Source: Penium margaritaceum (lineage: Eukaryota; Streptophyta; Zygnematophyceae; Desmidiales; Peniaceae). Taken from it: a stretch of DNA of 28,350 nucleotides. The position numbers were made by a program, and so were the translations under genes. Below the pieces are notes generated by a model, which saw only the letters and a program-made list of their open reading frames with translations, ran no database searches and was not told where the DNA came from. The stretch lies in NCBI GenBank assembly GCA_023375785.1, contig SZWC01006816.1:1-28350 (forward strand), read 5' to 3'. Numbering within the stretch: position 1 is the stretch's first letter; each line of letters starts with the position of its first letter. Below, piece by piece: positions 9,102 through 18,277 of this stretch.

Positions 9102-10757
9102 TCAGGCCTTGTGCCTCAAGGAAAGCCACAACCAGAACGGATTTACAAAGGAGTTGCTGGTTGAATGAGGAGACGTGGCGGAGGTTTGCCTTGTGGAGTA
9201 AGGAAGTGAGAGAAGTTTACTTGAACGTCCGGTTGATGCAGAGACTGATGCTGTAGTTGCTTGTTCCAGAGCAAAGCAAGCCGCTGAGGAAGCAAGCATG
9301 GAAGCTGAAGATGAAGTTGAACCCGCCGAAGGTGAGAGCTTCGAAGTGGACTTCACTGAATGGGTGGCTGTTGAGGCGGAGATCTCCGAGAGTGAAGTCG
9401 CTGACGTTGGCGGTGCTGAAGTTGAGGCAGCTGAGATTGAGGTCATTGAAGGTGAGGCCGCTGAGATGGATGTTGCTGAAGGTGAGACTGCTGGAGTACC
9501 TGATAACGTCACAGAAGATGCAGCAGTAAAGGAAGAAGTAGTTTTAGCGGAGCAATGTGCTGCTTCAGCTGAGTCTGCAAGTGCAGCCATTGCAGCTGGC
9601 ACTGGAGAAGAAGCCAACGCGGAAGCAGGAGATCTGCTCAGTGATGTCGCCAAAGCTGAGATGGGCAGCTGAGAAGCTGCTGCTTCTCCAGTAATGGGCA
9701 GAGTCACTGTGGTTTCTGTGCAGGATCTGGTAGTTAAGCAAGCACAATCAGATGGTGCAGAGCAGCGGTCAATTGCACAGAAAGTCAAATCTTCAAGGGC
9801 CACCCTTCCAGATGGCACAAAATGAGTGTCATCAAGATTGCTTTGTACTTCTTGGTCAGGTGTGGAGTGCCAGGGCGTTCTTGGTACAGTAATGTTGAGT
9901 CTATGCTTTTTCAACGGGCACAGCCTCTGCACATGCCCTGGCTTCTTGCACTTCCAGCACAACTTCAGGTTGTTGGAACTGTGTTGGTGAGGTGATGCAG
10001 AGAGAATCTGATGTTTGTGGGTTGAATGAGATACTTGTCTTGATCCCTGTGTCTGCTGGAAAAGACTGCGGTCAACATTGATCATATGCCTGATCCATTG
10101 ATTCAGGGATATCGGGTCTTCATTCTTTGATGCAACTCTTCGCCAGGCATGATCCAGACTTTCACGGAAATCCTTCCTCATCTGGCAACAGTCCATGTTG
10201 ACTGCAAGACTAGTAGCGGCAACAGCTTTCAGACGTGAAGGCACAGAAGTGACAATCTTGTTCACGAACTGTTTTTCTGATACATGAAAACCAAGCTTCT
10301 TCAGTCGCATCACGAGGGCTCTGATTTGAAGACAATAATCCTCAAATCGCTGAGATCTGGTCATCTTCACAAGCTGGAACTGCGACAGGAGGGAGGCTAG
10401 TTCTGGCTGGTTTCCAGGACTCCTGAAGTTCTGCAACGTTTTCCATGCTACTTCAGGGTTACACGATGGATTGTGCTCTTGAAGTAGAGGCCTGTACTTC
10501 TCAGCTACATGAGTACAGAGGAGAGAGAATGCCATGTCTTGCTTTATGCGCCACTCTCTGATTTCCTCAGCTGAGGAATTTCTGGAGTTTGGTTTGAGAG
10601 TTTGATCAGGAGATACGGTTATCCACAAACCCTTGGACATCAGGAGGAGTTGAATGTCAAGTGACCACCGTGTGTATTCTTCTCCTTGAAAAACGTGCAC
10701 TCCTGATTCCCCTCGATGATCCAGAAGATTGCGCTTGTCTGATGTTGTGTGCTTCAT
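9102..10757 (-). CDS. gag: Gag (nucleocapsid) protein of the gag-only element, 551 aa
   Basis: This is a copia-type Gag, intact without internal stop. The start chosen is the ATG at 10757 (MKHTTSDK), 338 bp from the primer site; the frame stays open further upstream but has no better start. N-terminal part: FQGEEYTRWSLDIQLLLMSKG and WRIKQDMAFSLL match the family opening. Middle: SLLSQFQLVKMTRSQRFEDY and LRALVMRLKKLG-type helices. A full CCHC zinc knuckle lies near residue 270 (CWKCKKPGHVQRLC), for RNA packaging. About 250 residues follow that are rich in Ser, Ala and Thr with short repeats (ATSISAASPSMTSISAAS), an unusual tail that ends at TGA. It probably forms particles that package the element RNA, with pol enzymes supplied in trans (inference). 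No pol follows. Confidence 0.88.
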   Translation of the reverse strand: MKHTTSDKRNLLDHRGESGVHVFQGEEYTRWSLDIQLLLMSKGLWITVSPDQTLKPNSRNSSAEEIREWRIKQDMAFSLLCTHVAEKYRPLLQEHNPSCNPEVAWKTLQNFRSPGNQPELASLLSQFQLVKMTRSQRFEDYCLQIRALVMRLKKLGFHVSEKQFVNKIVTSVPSRLKAVAATSLAVNMDCCQMRKDFRESLDHAWRRVASKNEDPISLNQWIRHMINVDRSLFQQTQGSRQVSHSTHKHQILSASPHQHSSNNLKLCWKCKKPGHVQRLCPLKKHRLNITVPRTPWHSTPDQEVQSNLDDTHFVPSGRVALEDLTFCAIDRCSAPSDCACLTTRSCTETTVTLPITGEAAASQLPISALATSLSRSPASALASSPVPAAMAALADSAEAAHCSAKTTSSFTAASSVTLSGTPAVSPSATSISAASPSMTSISAASTSAPPTSATSLSEISASTATHSVKSTSKLSPSAGSTSSSASMLASSAACFALEQATTASVSASTGRSSKLLSLPYSTRQTSATSPHSTSNSFVNPFWLWLSLRHKA

Positions 10758-11094
10758 GGTGCTGGTCTTCGTAACAGAAAATGAGATGTTGCACAAGTTC
10801 TTGATGATGTAGTAGTCAGAAACAATGTTGGGAGTTCTGATGGCAGCAAGTGCTTCAAAAATAGCACATCCAAGAAAGATTGCCGGGGTCTGCTTGATGA
10901 TGGACCAGCAGCTCAAGACAGCTGCAGAATTGCAGAAGAACCGAAACTTCAAGCAAGTTTCCAGGGGCGGCTGGTGCGTCCCAAAGGAACCACTGCTTCT
11001 GACGAGCAGATAAACCAGCAGAGACGGTAGGCAGCGTCTCCTGAACGTCCTTGGCACAAACGGAACAGAAATCCACGTTGACGTGCTAGCCCCT

Positions 11095-11106
11095 GCTCTG
11101 ATACCA
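11095..11106 (-). promoter_or_regulatory. Primer-binding site of the gag-only element
   Basis: The - strand reads TGGTATCAGAGC, two bases from the right LTR (starts 11109). It is complementary to initiator tRNA-Met and fixes the element orientation as -. Confidence 0.95.
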
Positions 11107-11108
11107 AT

Positions 11109-11660
11109 TGTTGAAATCCAGGATCAGGCTAGCACAGATCAGCGTGAGATTTCACGTCAGCTTTAGTTCTTGCACATATGAGAGGGACCAGAGACACTGG
11201 ATCTAATTCCATCAACTCCCAAGCACATAGAACTTCATCTATGGTACATACGCTGACAAGAGCCTAAGGAACAGTTAAAGAGTCAAACAAAAGGTCGGTC
11301 GACCATATATGGGTTGGCTGGCGTGCCCTTCTGCGACTGTGAGCATGGTAGGAACTTCGCAAACGATGCCGTCAAAGCGTACGTAGTGGTCTTGCTCCGG
11401 ATGCTCTTGATCTCAACCGTCAGATTTGGCCGATGATCACTGGTTGCCAACCGGTGGTGGTTTCTATGGTGCAACGTCTACAAGAGCGGAAGATGTGAAG
11501 ATTCTTGAGTGGCTTGCGAAGATGAACCACTCCCTGGTCGTCAAGTGAATATCTGTGATATTATTGAAATACCCAATCTCCCCGATTATTTATCAAATAC
11601 CCTGCTTGATAATTCCATGCCCCGCAACTGCCGGGTTGTGATGGCAATCAATCTCCAACA
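11109..11660 (-). repeat. 5' LTR of the gag-only element
   Basis: 552 bp, the partner of 6818-7369. It starts TGTTGAAATCC and ends CTCCAACA on the + strand, flanked on the left by the primer site and on the right by the target duplication. Confidence 0.95.
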
Positions 11661-11665
11661 CGTTT
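11661..11665. repeat. Target-site duplication CGTTT, right copy
   Basis: Identical to 6813-6817 and directly next to the right LTR. Gypsy-A coding sequence resumes here. Confidence 0.95.
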
Positions 11666-12926
11666 GGTGCAGATTGCTCCTCACGGACAAGAGTTGCGCC
11701 TTTCACTCCTGCCCTTTGTTGTTTCCTGACTCATGTTTCCGTGACATCCCCCCTTTTTGGCCTGTTGCCTGCTCCAACACTAGCAAGCGATGTGCCTGGA
11801 TTTCCACAGTTGTAGCAGGTTAGTGTATCTCTCTGGTCGACAGAATCCACTTCCATCAAAGTCGAGGAGTCCGTCGACAGGATTTTTTTATTTCCACGAT
11901 AATTGTGGTTGGGAGGTCGCCGTCCGTATGATTCTTAGATCCAAGCATTGTAGTCAGCACTGTCGATCGTTTCTGCTGGTGCAATCATCCACTGTAAGTC
12001 ATTTTTCATGTCGAAAATTACAATTGCTTGCTAGATATCTCGCTTGAGGCCATTATTGTAGTGAAAACAAAATTCTTCGAGGGTAATGTTTACACCAGTG
12101 ATGATCCCGTGGAATCTCCGCATATACTCTGTAACGCTGGACTGCTGACGGAGACACTAGAGCTTGTACCGTGCGTCAGACGTTTTGTTCAGTCCTCCAA
12201 ATTGTGCGAGCATCGCGCATGATAATTGGTTCCTGTCGGTTGGTGGCGTCGGCCGTCTTGCCATTGTGGGTTGATTTACTCCGAGGATAGAACGTCTGTG
12301 GTCGGTGATATGAGATGGGCACCATTGGCCTTTGATGATGCTCCGCCGGTCTCCTACTGCCATTTCATGATCTTTAGATTAGACCACCAACTTAGCACCG
12401 TGCCATGCAAAAGTGCGGCCGCGAGGTCAATCTTTTTTTGTTCAATGCTGACCCCAGTAGCGGTAAAGTACACCTCCAAACTCGTTAGCCACATCCAAAC
12501 CGTCGGTCCTTTGGAATTTGCAGGATCGAACGGCTCTGGTGGGGCTGGACAAATTTTGGGTTTGCTCGAGAGTTGGGAATTTATCTCAACGAGCACCACT
12601 TCATGTGCGCTTGCATTGCGAAGAGCCTCCATTGAGACATTGAGCTATTGGAGCAGATGGTTGTTGATCCCTTTGAGCATGGAGATTCGGTTTGCCAGTT
12701 CCTCGTTGATCCGCGCCTGTCGTCCGGTGCCACCTGTCATTCCTATCGCCGTCATTGAGGCTGTTGGTAGGGACGGCAGGTTTACCGCCGTTGGATCCGT
12801 GACCGGGTTGGTCGTCGAAGCTGTGGGGGTCAACCCAGCTGCCGCATAGCCAGCCGCGCCAGCATTCACTGTGGCTTCAGGGTTCGTGTGCATAGGCACG
12901 TTTTGCTCCTCCATTATCAAAGTCAT
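11661..12926 (-). pseudogene. gag: Gypsy-A gag, broken
   Basis: The first part (frame opening at 12926) runs through INEELANRISMLKGIN, then PFDPANSKGPTVWMWLTSLE and LHGTVLSWWSNL, the capsid-like core of gypsy Gag. A frameshift before 12354 leads to the frame with LAQFGGLNKTSDARYKL, SSVTEYMRRFHGII and GLKRDI, the conserved second half. A zinc knuckle (CYNCGNPG, then HIAC and C after a one-base frame change) lies near 11780-11817. In-frame stops are TAG at 12645, 12157, 12031 and 11780 and TAA at 11935; there is also a TAG at 12354, at the frame change. The protein would coat the element RNA; this copy is dead under the standard code. Confidence 0.8.
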
Positions 12927-13080
12927 TGCCGAGGACCCGCTACTCTTTGTCGGTTGCGCTCGCTCGTCTCATGTCGTAATCGCAAAGTCTGCGAAGTCTT
13001 GACATGCGAGATGCACTGACGGCTTGTGCAAGATAGTCCTCCAGATGGGTAAATTTGTCGGATGTCTCTCTAGCACCGCT

Positions 13081-13094
13081 GCGCTTTGATACCA
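13081..13094 (-). promoter_or_regulatory. Primer-binding site of Gypsy-A
   Basis: The - strand reads TGGTATCAAAGCGC, a tRNA-Met-type primer site with one A in place of the usual G at position 9. It lies two bases inside the LTR edge at 13097. Confidence 0.85.
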
Positions 13095-13096
13095 AA

Positions 13097-13593
13097 TGTT
13101 ATGCCAAACGGAGCGTAGATGGTGAACAGGTAGACGTTGGGAGGCAGAACACGATTTATAATTTGGGACACTTGAGCAATTTATAAAGAGGAGTAAATGT
13201 GCTTCGATGACTAGTGTCGATTTGATCGAACATGTTATACAAGTGTTGAGTTACGAATGAGACATAGTCGGGATCGTTGGGTCGATTGTCAAGCGATGCA
13301 TGCAGATTCGCGTAGTGAGTGGTCAAATTTGAGAAGGTCCACCGAGAAATCGGGGGCTTCGATAAACGACTGTGAAAATGTGAGATTCATCTTTATGAAT
13401 CCAGATGGTCTCGGTGTGTCGAGAAGTCGACCAAAACGTCGTCATACTTCTGTCGTAGATTCGCGAGAGTAGTCGAAGTTGTCAGAAGGTTCGAGAAGAT
13501 TCACTGAAGGCGAGGGCAATTGGCTGGTTTGTCCTCGACTGTTGGAGTGAATACCAAGGTCTTGCGATGAGGTGGGCTATTTGTGTAATAACA
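13097..13593 (-). repeat. 5' LTR of Gypsy-A (end inferred)
   Basis: One edge is fixed by the primer site. The other is inferred from a perfect terminal inversion, TGTTAT at 13097 and ATAACA at 13588-13593, giving 497 bp. Read in element sense it resembles the LTRs at 18278-18803 and 19395-19931 in patches, such as GGTCGACTTCTC, a region around CGCGAATCTGCATGC, CAACACTTG, and the final GGCATAACA. Confidence 0.75.
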
Positions 13594-14964
13594 TAAATGC
13601 CCACTGGGAAAGATTAGGGACTCGTGTACTTCTGGTACGTAACATGCAGAGTGACAATGTACTCCCTTTTTAAGAGAATTGGCCTCATTGCCTCCTACCA
13701 TAGAATAATAAGACTGAATTGCCCCCACTACAAAACAATAAGCATCATTCGTCCCTTCCTTGCAATAGTAAGCCTTATTTGCCCCTTGTACATAGATGCA
13801 AGTTTAGAGCTTCACTTAAACACAATATAGCCCTTTCATTTCTAAAATGGTAGCATGATGACATCACATTTCATGGGGCGTTGATATGCTGATGTCACTT
13901 GTTTGCCCCAATTATTTCAAAATCCATCATATAGGGGTTTGTGGTTAATTGGTGGTGTGGTTTGCGAGGAGATTACGTGGGGGATCCAAAAATCCTAGTG
14001 CATTGAAAGGGAACCTGCTAGGAATCACTACCGTGAGGCTGAGCATGTGCTCTTGCAAAAATAAATCCCCAGGGTGTAATTAGGGGATGGGCTTGTGCAT
14101 GCTTTGTCTTTCAAACAAGAGTACAGAGTTGCAATGGGGAGTTGTATGGTCCCAATTCTTGGAGCGTAGGGGATTCTAGGCAGTGCCTGTCTGCTGCAAT
14201 CCATCGTGAAGTCCCTCCCACCCTCCTCCCCACAGCCAACCGGCAAACCGTTCCATCATGGTCCTCAATTGCAAGGGCCTTGATTGGGTCAAACGTACCC
14301 CATGGGCAAATGGGTTTCAAGGGAGTGGAGGAGACGGAAAAGGTGGTTGAAGAAGCTGTTGACGAAGTGCCGATTCATGCACGTCAGCCAATGCTTTTCT
14401 TTGTACTATTTCTCTTGCCCCCTTTTGATGTTTCTTCAGTCCCAGTGACCTTCGGACCTGATATCACTCACTTGGAAGCACAATTCCGATATCTACAACT
14501 ACACCGCCAATTTTAGCCTCACCTTTCTGGCTCTCTAGTGCTCAGATGCATTTTATCGATGGCTGCTCCTGGGTTCTTTTTCTGCGTCACTCCATTTTTC
14601 CTTTACTTGTTTTAGTGTGTAGTACTTTTTCTCATGCATGTGGTGATTCTTTCAAATTGTCATTTGAACACCCGAACATCTGGTGTAGTTTCTGTGTTCG
14701 TCCTTCATTCTGTTTGCACACTGCTAGATCTCTCACAAATAATGAGGTGGTTTTTCTCATTGGCTTGATGGAAGCGGTGCGGAGATGCATGCTCTGCTTT
14801 GGAGTAGGGATCCCTTGCTTTCTTCATTTGATGAAACTAACCTCTACCTTTCAAAGCATATCTTCTCCATATTTTCACCTTTCCTAGTAGTGGTTTTCAT
14901 GGTGTGATCGATGCAACATGCCCCCTCAAACATAACATTGCTCAAGGGTTTCTATATTATCTTT
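13594..14964. other. Unassigned sequence
   Basis: No family-level coding match was found. A + strand open frame at 14142-14516 (124 codons) resembles nothing I recognise and has no supporting context. Short tandem repeats lie at 13672-13791. The rest looks like decayed intergenic or old repeat sequence. Confidence 0.5.
13672..13791. repeat. Degenerate ~30-bp tandem repeat, 4 units
   Basis: Four units of about 30 bp begin near 13672, 13702, 13732 and 13763. They share an AATAAG core, then ATT, then a GCCCC or TCCC stretch with C-rich ending. Units have diverged by several bases. Confidence 0.6.
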
Positions 14965-14976
14965 TGGTATTAGAGC
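14965..14976 (+). promoter_or_regulatory. Orphan primer-site-like sequence
   Basis: TGGTATTAGAGC differs from the tRNA-Met primer site TGGTATCAGAGC by one C-to-T change. A triplet-rich stretch follows about 230 bp later, as in Copia-A. This suggests a decayed copia 5' end, but no LTR edge or gag could be identified. Confidence 0.45.
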
Positions 14977-15204
14977 ACTAGAGAGACTTCACCTTTGTGA
15001 CTCTACCATACAATGGTTTAGAGACATCTGGGCTCGGCTCAGTTGAACTAGGTAGGACGTAAACGTCCTAGTGTATTGGACGTGGACTTGGTTTGTCACG
15101 TATTCCTCGAGTAGTGACGGAGGGGAAACACCACGTTTTTCTTGCAGCCTCTTATCGCGGCTGCCACCTTGGCAGGGACGTTCCCTCTTGAGACAGTGTT
15201 CTAG

Positions 15205-15490
15205 GTCACCTCAGCATCAAAGTAGCAGCAATTCTTTGTTGCTACATTGGCCATCAACGATAGTAGCAATTGCGATAACTATATTTCCCATGTTTGGGAG
15301 TAGCAATTGTAGCTCCATCTTGCAACACACAGTTTTTAGTGGCAGTGCTGCACTTGGAGCTACATGAGCAGCCTTCAGCAGTCCTAGGAGCTACATTCAA
15401 CTGCTGCTACTACAGAAGCAACTGTGCTTTGACCGCAACATAGCTGCATCTTGCCGTGGTAGCAACAGCAGCAACCTCTTCAGCCTCACC
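15205..15490 (+). repeat. Triplet-rich tract (AGCAGCAA / TAGCAAT type)
   Basis: Scattered AGCAGC, GTAGCAA and GCTGCTAC strings, much like the Copia-A leader but more degraded. It lies downstream of the primer-site-like sequence at 14965 and may be the leader of a lost copia copy. Confidence 0.45.
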
Positions 15491-16265
15491 GGCCCCGACA
15501 ACAACAACATTCTAAAAAGTGTTGATCTCCTAAGACATTGGGACAAATGTTTGCACTCTTGTTGTATGCAGTGGCATATGCCCGGATTGCAATGCTAGTA
15601 GTGGCATACATTGTGCTATCACGGCTGCAAAAAACTTGATGATATGCATCCGAGTTCGACCCCTCTAGCTCCTAGCCACTGGCTAGCGAAGGCCTTGGAG
15701 GTTGCAGAGAGACAAAGGATGATTTGCTCATTAAAAGCCAACTGGCACAGTGCACACAACACAACGTAAGAGAGGCCCAATCAAAAGCTGGCCTGCAGAG
15801 TGCAAAGGCATGTTCAGCCCGTCCCACCATGTCATGCTTTGGGCAAAATTTCTGAGCACCTGTTTTTTGAGAAATGGCTTAAGCCTTGCTACCTAACCCA
15901 TGAGTGACATCATCCATGCTAGATTGGCCAACTGCAAAGACTCGTATTATCTTGAAAAAAATTGGCATGATGCGTACTTCCTTACCGAGTATTGGTTATG
16001 AATTGCACTAGCTCGTCCAAAAGAGAAATAAGCCATGCTCGTTTTGCCTAGCAGTAACTCATTCAATGAGACCTGTATTTTGGGAGGCCATTTGTAAATG
16101 ATTACGTGGAGTTTGAAAGGTATGAAAAAACCAAGTTCTGACTCGATAATCCCTACTGGTGACGGTGATTCACTCGCCACATTTTCCTACCACTGAACAA
16201 GGAGTTAGAGCGAATTCTATTGGGGAGTGCCACGACACTACCCCAGGTGAACACTATATCAAGGA
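15491..16265. other. No gene recognised
   Basis: Open frames are short and have no family resemblance. It leads directly into the integrase relic at 16266, so part may be decayed pol of the same gypsy element. Confidence 0.4.
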
Positions 16266-17290
16266 AAAGACGCCCAAGAAGCTGGTGAGGTATTACTGAT
16301 GGGAAAATATGCACACCATTGCAGCAGCTTTCTACAAATCATGCGACACTTGTTAGTGGAAATTTTTTCCTTGCACAAGGCCTTCGAGACTACTCCAACC
16401 TCACCCTGTTTTGTCGGAGTGGTGGATGGGCATCAGCATGGTCTTCGTGACATGATGTCCCGCCACTCCCAAGGACTATGACGACATCGTCGTTGTGGTG
16501 GACATGTTTTGAAAAATGTCGCAATTCATCCCAATGACAACCACCATCACCATGGAAGGAACAACAAGTCTATTTCAAAATCAGATCGTGCGGCCACACG
16601 ATGTACTATATACTACCATCGGCAACAGAGCTGACCATTTCACTGGCTATTTTTGGCACAAATTGATGACACCTATGTGGAATTCGGATCCAGCTATCAA
16701 GGGCGTTCCATCCTCAAACTGACGGGCAGACCGAGCAGATGAATCAGACGCTCGAACAACCTCTCTATTATTTATGCGGACCACAAGGCATGGATTTGAC
16801 GGCAAAATTGCCAACTTTCAAACTCACATTCAACTTTGGAACTTCTACCGCAATGGGTGAAATTCCGTTCAAAGTGCTTTACGGCAAACTTCCTGCCACA
16901 CCACCAGGACATCAAAGCCATAACAATATTCCGGCTGTCCACATCCACAGACGGGTTTTCTCCAATGTTTGGGAGGAAACATGATAGACCCTCACAAATA
17001 CACAAGTAGCTAAAAATGTAATGACATATTTAGCGTTGGCAACCGAGTTCTCCTCAGCTCGGTGAACATCAAAGTCCAAGGACAGGACTCTTGCAAAACT
17101 CAAACCTAGGTTGCTGGGACCGTTTGAGATCAAGCGAAAGGAAACCTCTATTGTTGCTTGACCTCGCCTGCCTGACAACATGACCATCCACCTTGTCTTC
17201 CACATCAACAAGCTGGAACATTGAGACCCCAGCGAGAACTTCCTCACCAGGAAAGTCGCTCCTTTGCCTCCTATTTAAGCGGAGGGGGAC
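16266..17290 (+). pseudogene. Gypsy-B integrase, decayed
   Basis: Gypsy integrase joins element DNA to the genome. Landmarks in order: ENMHTIAAAF and KSCDTC (end of the HHCC zinc domain, 16290-16353), LLQPHPV, GISMVFVT, ATPKDYDDIVVVVDMF, KMSQFIP, the GNRADHF segment, then HPQTDGQTEQMNQTLEQ and FGTSTAMGEIPFKVLYG. The family first Asp (SMDF) is Val and the second (SDRG) is Asn; the Glu in QTEQ is present. TAG at 16354 replaces the near-invariant Gln after CxxC. Several TGA stops and at least one frameshift (near 16700) occur. This is an old, inactive relic. Confidence 0.85.
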
Positions 17291-17450
17291 ATGGAATATG
17301 TAATTGAAGACATCCTCGGACATCAAAATCGTGGAAAGACGGCTGATTATTTGGTCAAGTGGCATGGCTAATGCCGTGCACAACAATTGGAAGTCCTATG
17401 AAAACATCCGAGCTGTCGATCATATCATTGATGACTACTACCATCTATTA
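17291..17450 (+). pseudogene. Gypsy-B chromodomain, frameshifted
   Basis: MEYVIEDILGHQNRGKTADYLVKWHG followed, after a one-base frame change near 17368, by HNNWKSYENI and VDHIIDDYYH. This is the chromodomain pattern (E-Y-x-V-E-x-I-L, YLVKW, W-x-x-x-E-N) found at the C-terminus of chromovirus integrases, where it helps direct insertion to marked chromatin. It identifies the family as a chromovirus. It is non-functional here because of the frameshift. Confidence 0.85.
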
Positions 17451-18277
17451 TGGTCAATCGGGTAAAAAAAGCACTCGACCTTGAGTGTACATGGCGAGAT
17501 GGCCCGTTAGGGAATAACGCGGGGACTTCGCCCTCAAAGTCTGACCTCGTCGACTTCTAGGGCAAAGTCGCTTGCTTCTGACATCGGCGTCACCGATGTC
17601 AGAAGAAAAATGGGCGATAACGCTCGATTTCTCCATCGAGCATTCTTGGCAATGCAACCCAAAGCAAACCCCCTATTGAACCAGGGGGTTCGTGTTATAT
17701 GTTTTTTCTTGCCTGGACACCTGCAGGGCCCGGCAATAGCAGAGCTCTGCAGGTCCCCTTTCTTCTATCACCACGTGAGCCGCATCTCGCAAATCCCTCC
17801 CAATATCTGAGAAACCCCCTATTTACATTGGGGGGTTTGGGTTTTATTTTTTTCTTGTCCGGGCACCTGCCGGGCCCTGCGGTAGTAGGGCATATCCCCT
17901 TTCTTCTTTCATAGCGTGCACCACAAACCCCTTAGTTAAAATGGGGGGTTGTGTTCTATTTTTTCCTTGCCCGGGCACCTACCGGGCCCCGTGGTAGTGG
18001 GGCCCGGCATGTTCCCTTTCTTTTTTCATAACAAGCACCTCTCGCTGGTCATTGCGAGTTCGCAGTGAGGTTTTGCCGGTTACACCGGCGAAACTCCTCC
18101 TACAAGATCACGATGACCGGCAAAGTTCAACTTCGCCCTCAAAGCCAAACTTCAGCTCCCAAAAAATACACTCATCCATGAGTGTACTGTTTGGGGTTGA
18201 TTAACCATACTCCACTACCATTGCCAATGGCCTTCATCTGCTTACGAGCCGAAACGTTACGACTAAAGGGATGTGAT
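17451..18277 (+). other. 3' untranslated region of Gypsy-B
   Basis: Non-coding stretch between the chromodomain and the 3' LTR, 827 bp. It contains the hairpin repeats at 17665-18030. A purine-rich stretch (ACTAAAGGGATGTGA, 18262-18276) abuts the LTR start and is the likely polypurine tract. A short palindromic string of the form ACTC...GAGTGTAC occurs near both 17470 and 18170. Confidence 0.65.
17665..18030 (+). repeat. Three tandem repeats, each with two hairpins
   Basis: Units start near 17667, 17811 and 17923. Each opens with a hairpin of the form AACCCC...GGGGTT (loops of A/T-rich sequence), followed by a T-rich run with CTTG, then a GC-rich hairpin around GGGCACCTGCCGGGCCC, then CCCTTTCTTCT or a variant. 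Units are roughly 110-145 bp and diverged. Confidence 0.8.

Larger units (their letters stand above)
6818..11660 (-). mobile_element. Structurally complete gag-only LTR retrotransposon (TR-GAG-like)
   Basis: The element is 4843 bp: two 552-bp LTRs starting TGTTG and ending CAACA, a 5-bp target duplication, a tRNA-Met primer site next to the right LTR, a polypurine tract next to the left LTR, and one long gag frame. The 3739-bp interior has room for gag and 1.7 kb of non-coding DNA. No protease, integrase, reverse transcriptase or RNase H motif was found on either strand. This matches the described class of terminal-repeat retrotransposons with a GAG domain, which depend on enzymes made by other elements. 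The LTRs differ at about 11 of 552 positions, so the insertion is fairly recent compared with its gypsy host. Confidence 0.93.
5318..13593 (-). mobile_element. Gypsy-A: Ty3/gypsy element, 3' truncated, split by a nested element
   Basis: Read on the - strand: 5' LTR (13593 down to 13097), primer site (13094-13081), gag (12926 to 11661), the nested element (11660-6818), end of gag and protease (6817 to about 6212), and reverse transcriptase to about 5318. RNase H, integrase and 3' LTR are absent. Frameshifts and stops throughout make it a pseudo-element. Its LTR resembles those at 18278-18803 and 19395-19931, which places it in a chromovirus family whose 3' half is seen on the + strand. Confidence 0.85.

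Noticed and set aside
9298..9672. + strand open frame of 124 codons, acidic and Ala/Val-rich
   Set aside because: It is the complement of the repetitive Ser/Ala-rich tail of the gag gene on the other strand; the open frame follows from composition.
14142..14516. + strand open frame of 124 codons as a host gene
   Set aside because: No recognised domain, no supporting neighbours, and surrounding frames are equally open; not enough to call a gene.
15640..15700. Possible tRNA gene near a GTTCGACCC string
   Set aside because: The string resembles a T-arm, but no matching acceptor, D or anticodon arm could be drawn around it.
17665..18030. CRISPR-like array
   Set aside because: Three diverged units of unequal length with hairpins, inside a eukaryotic retrotransposon; no constant repeat with unique spacers.
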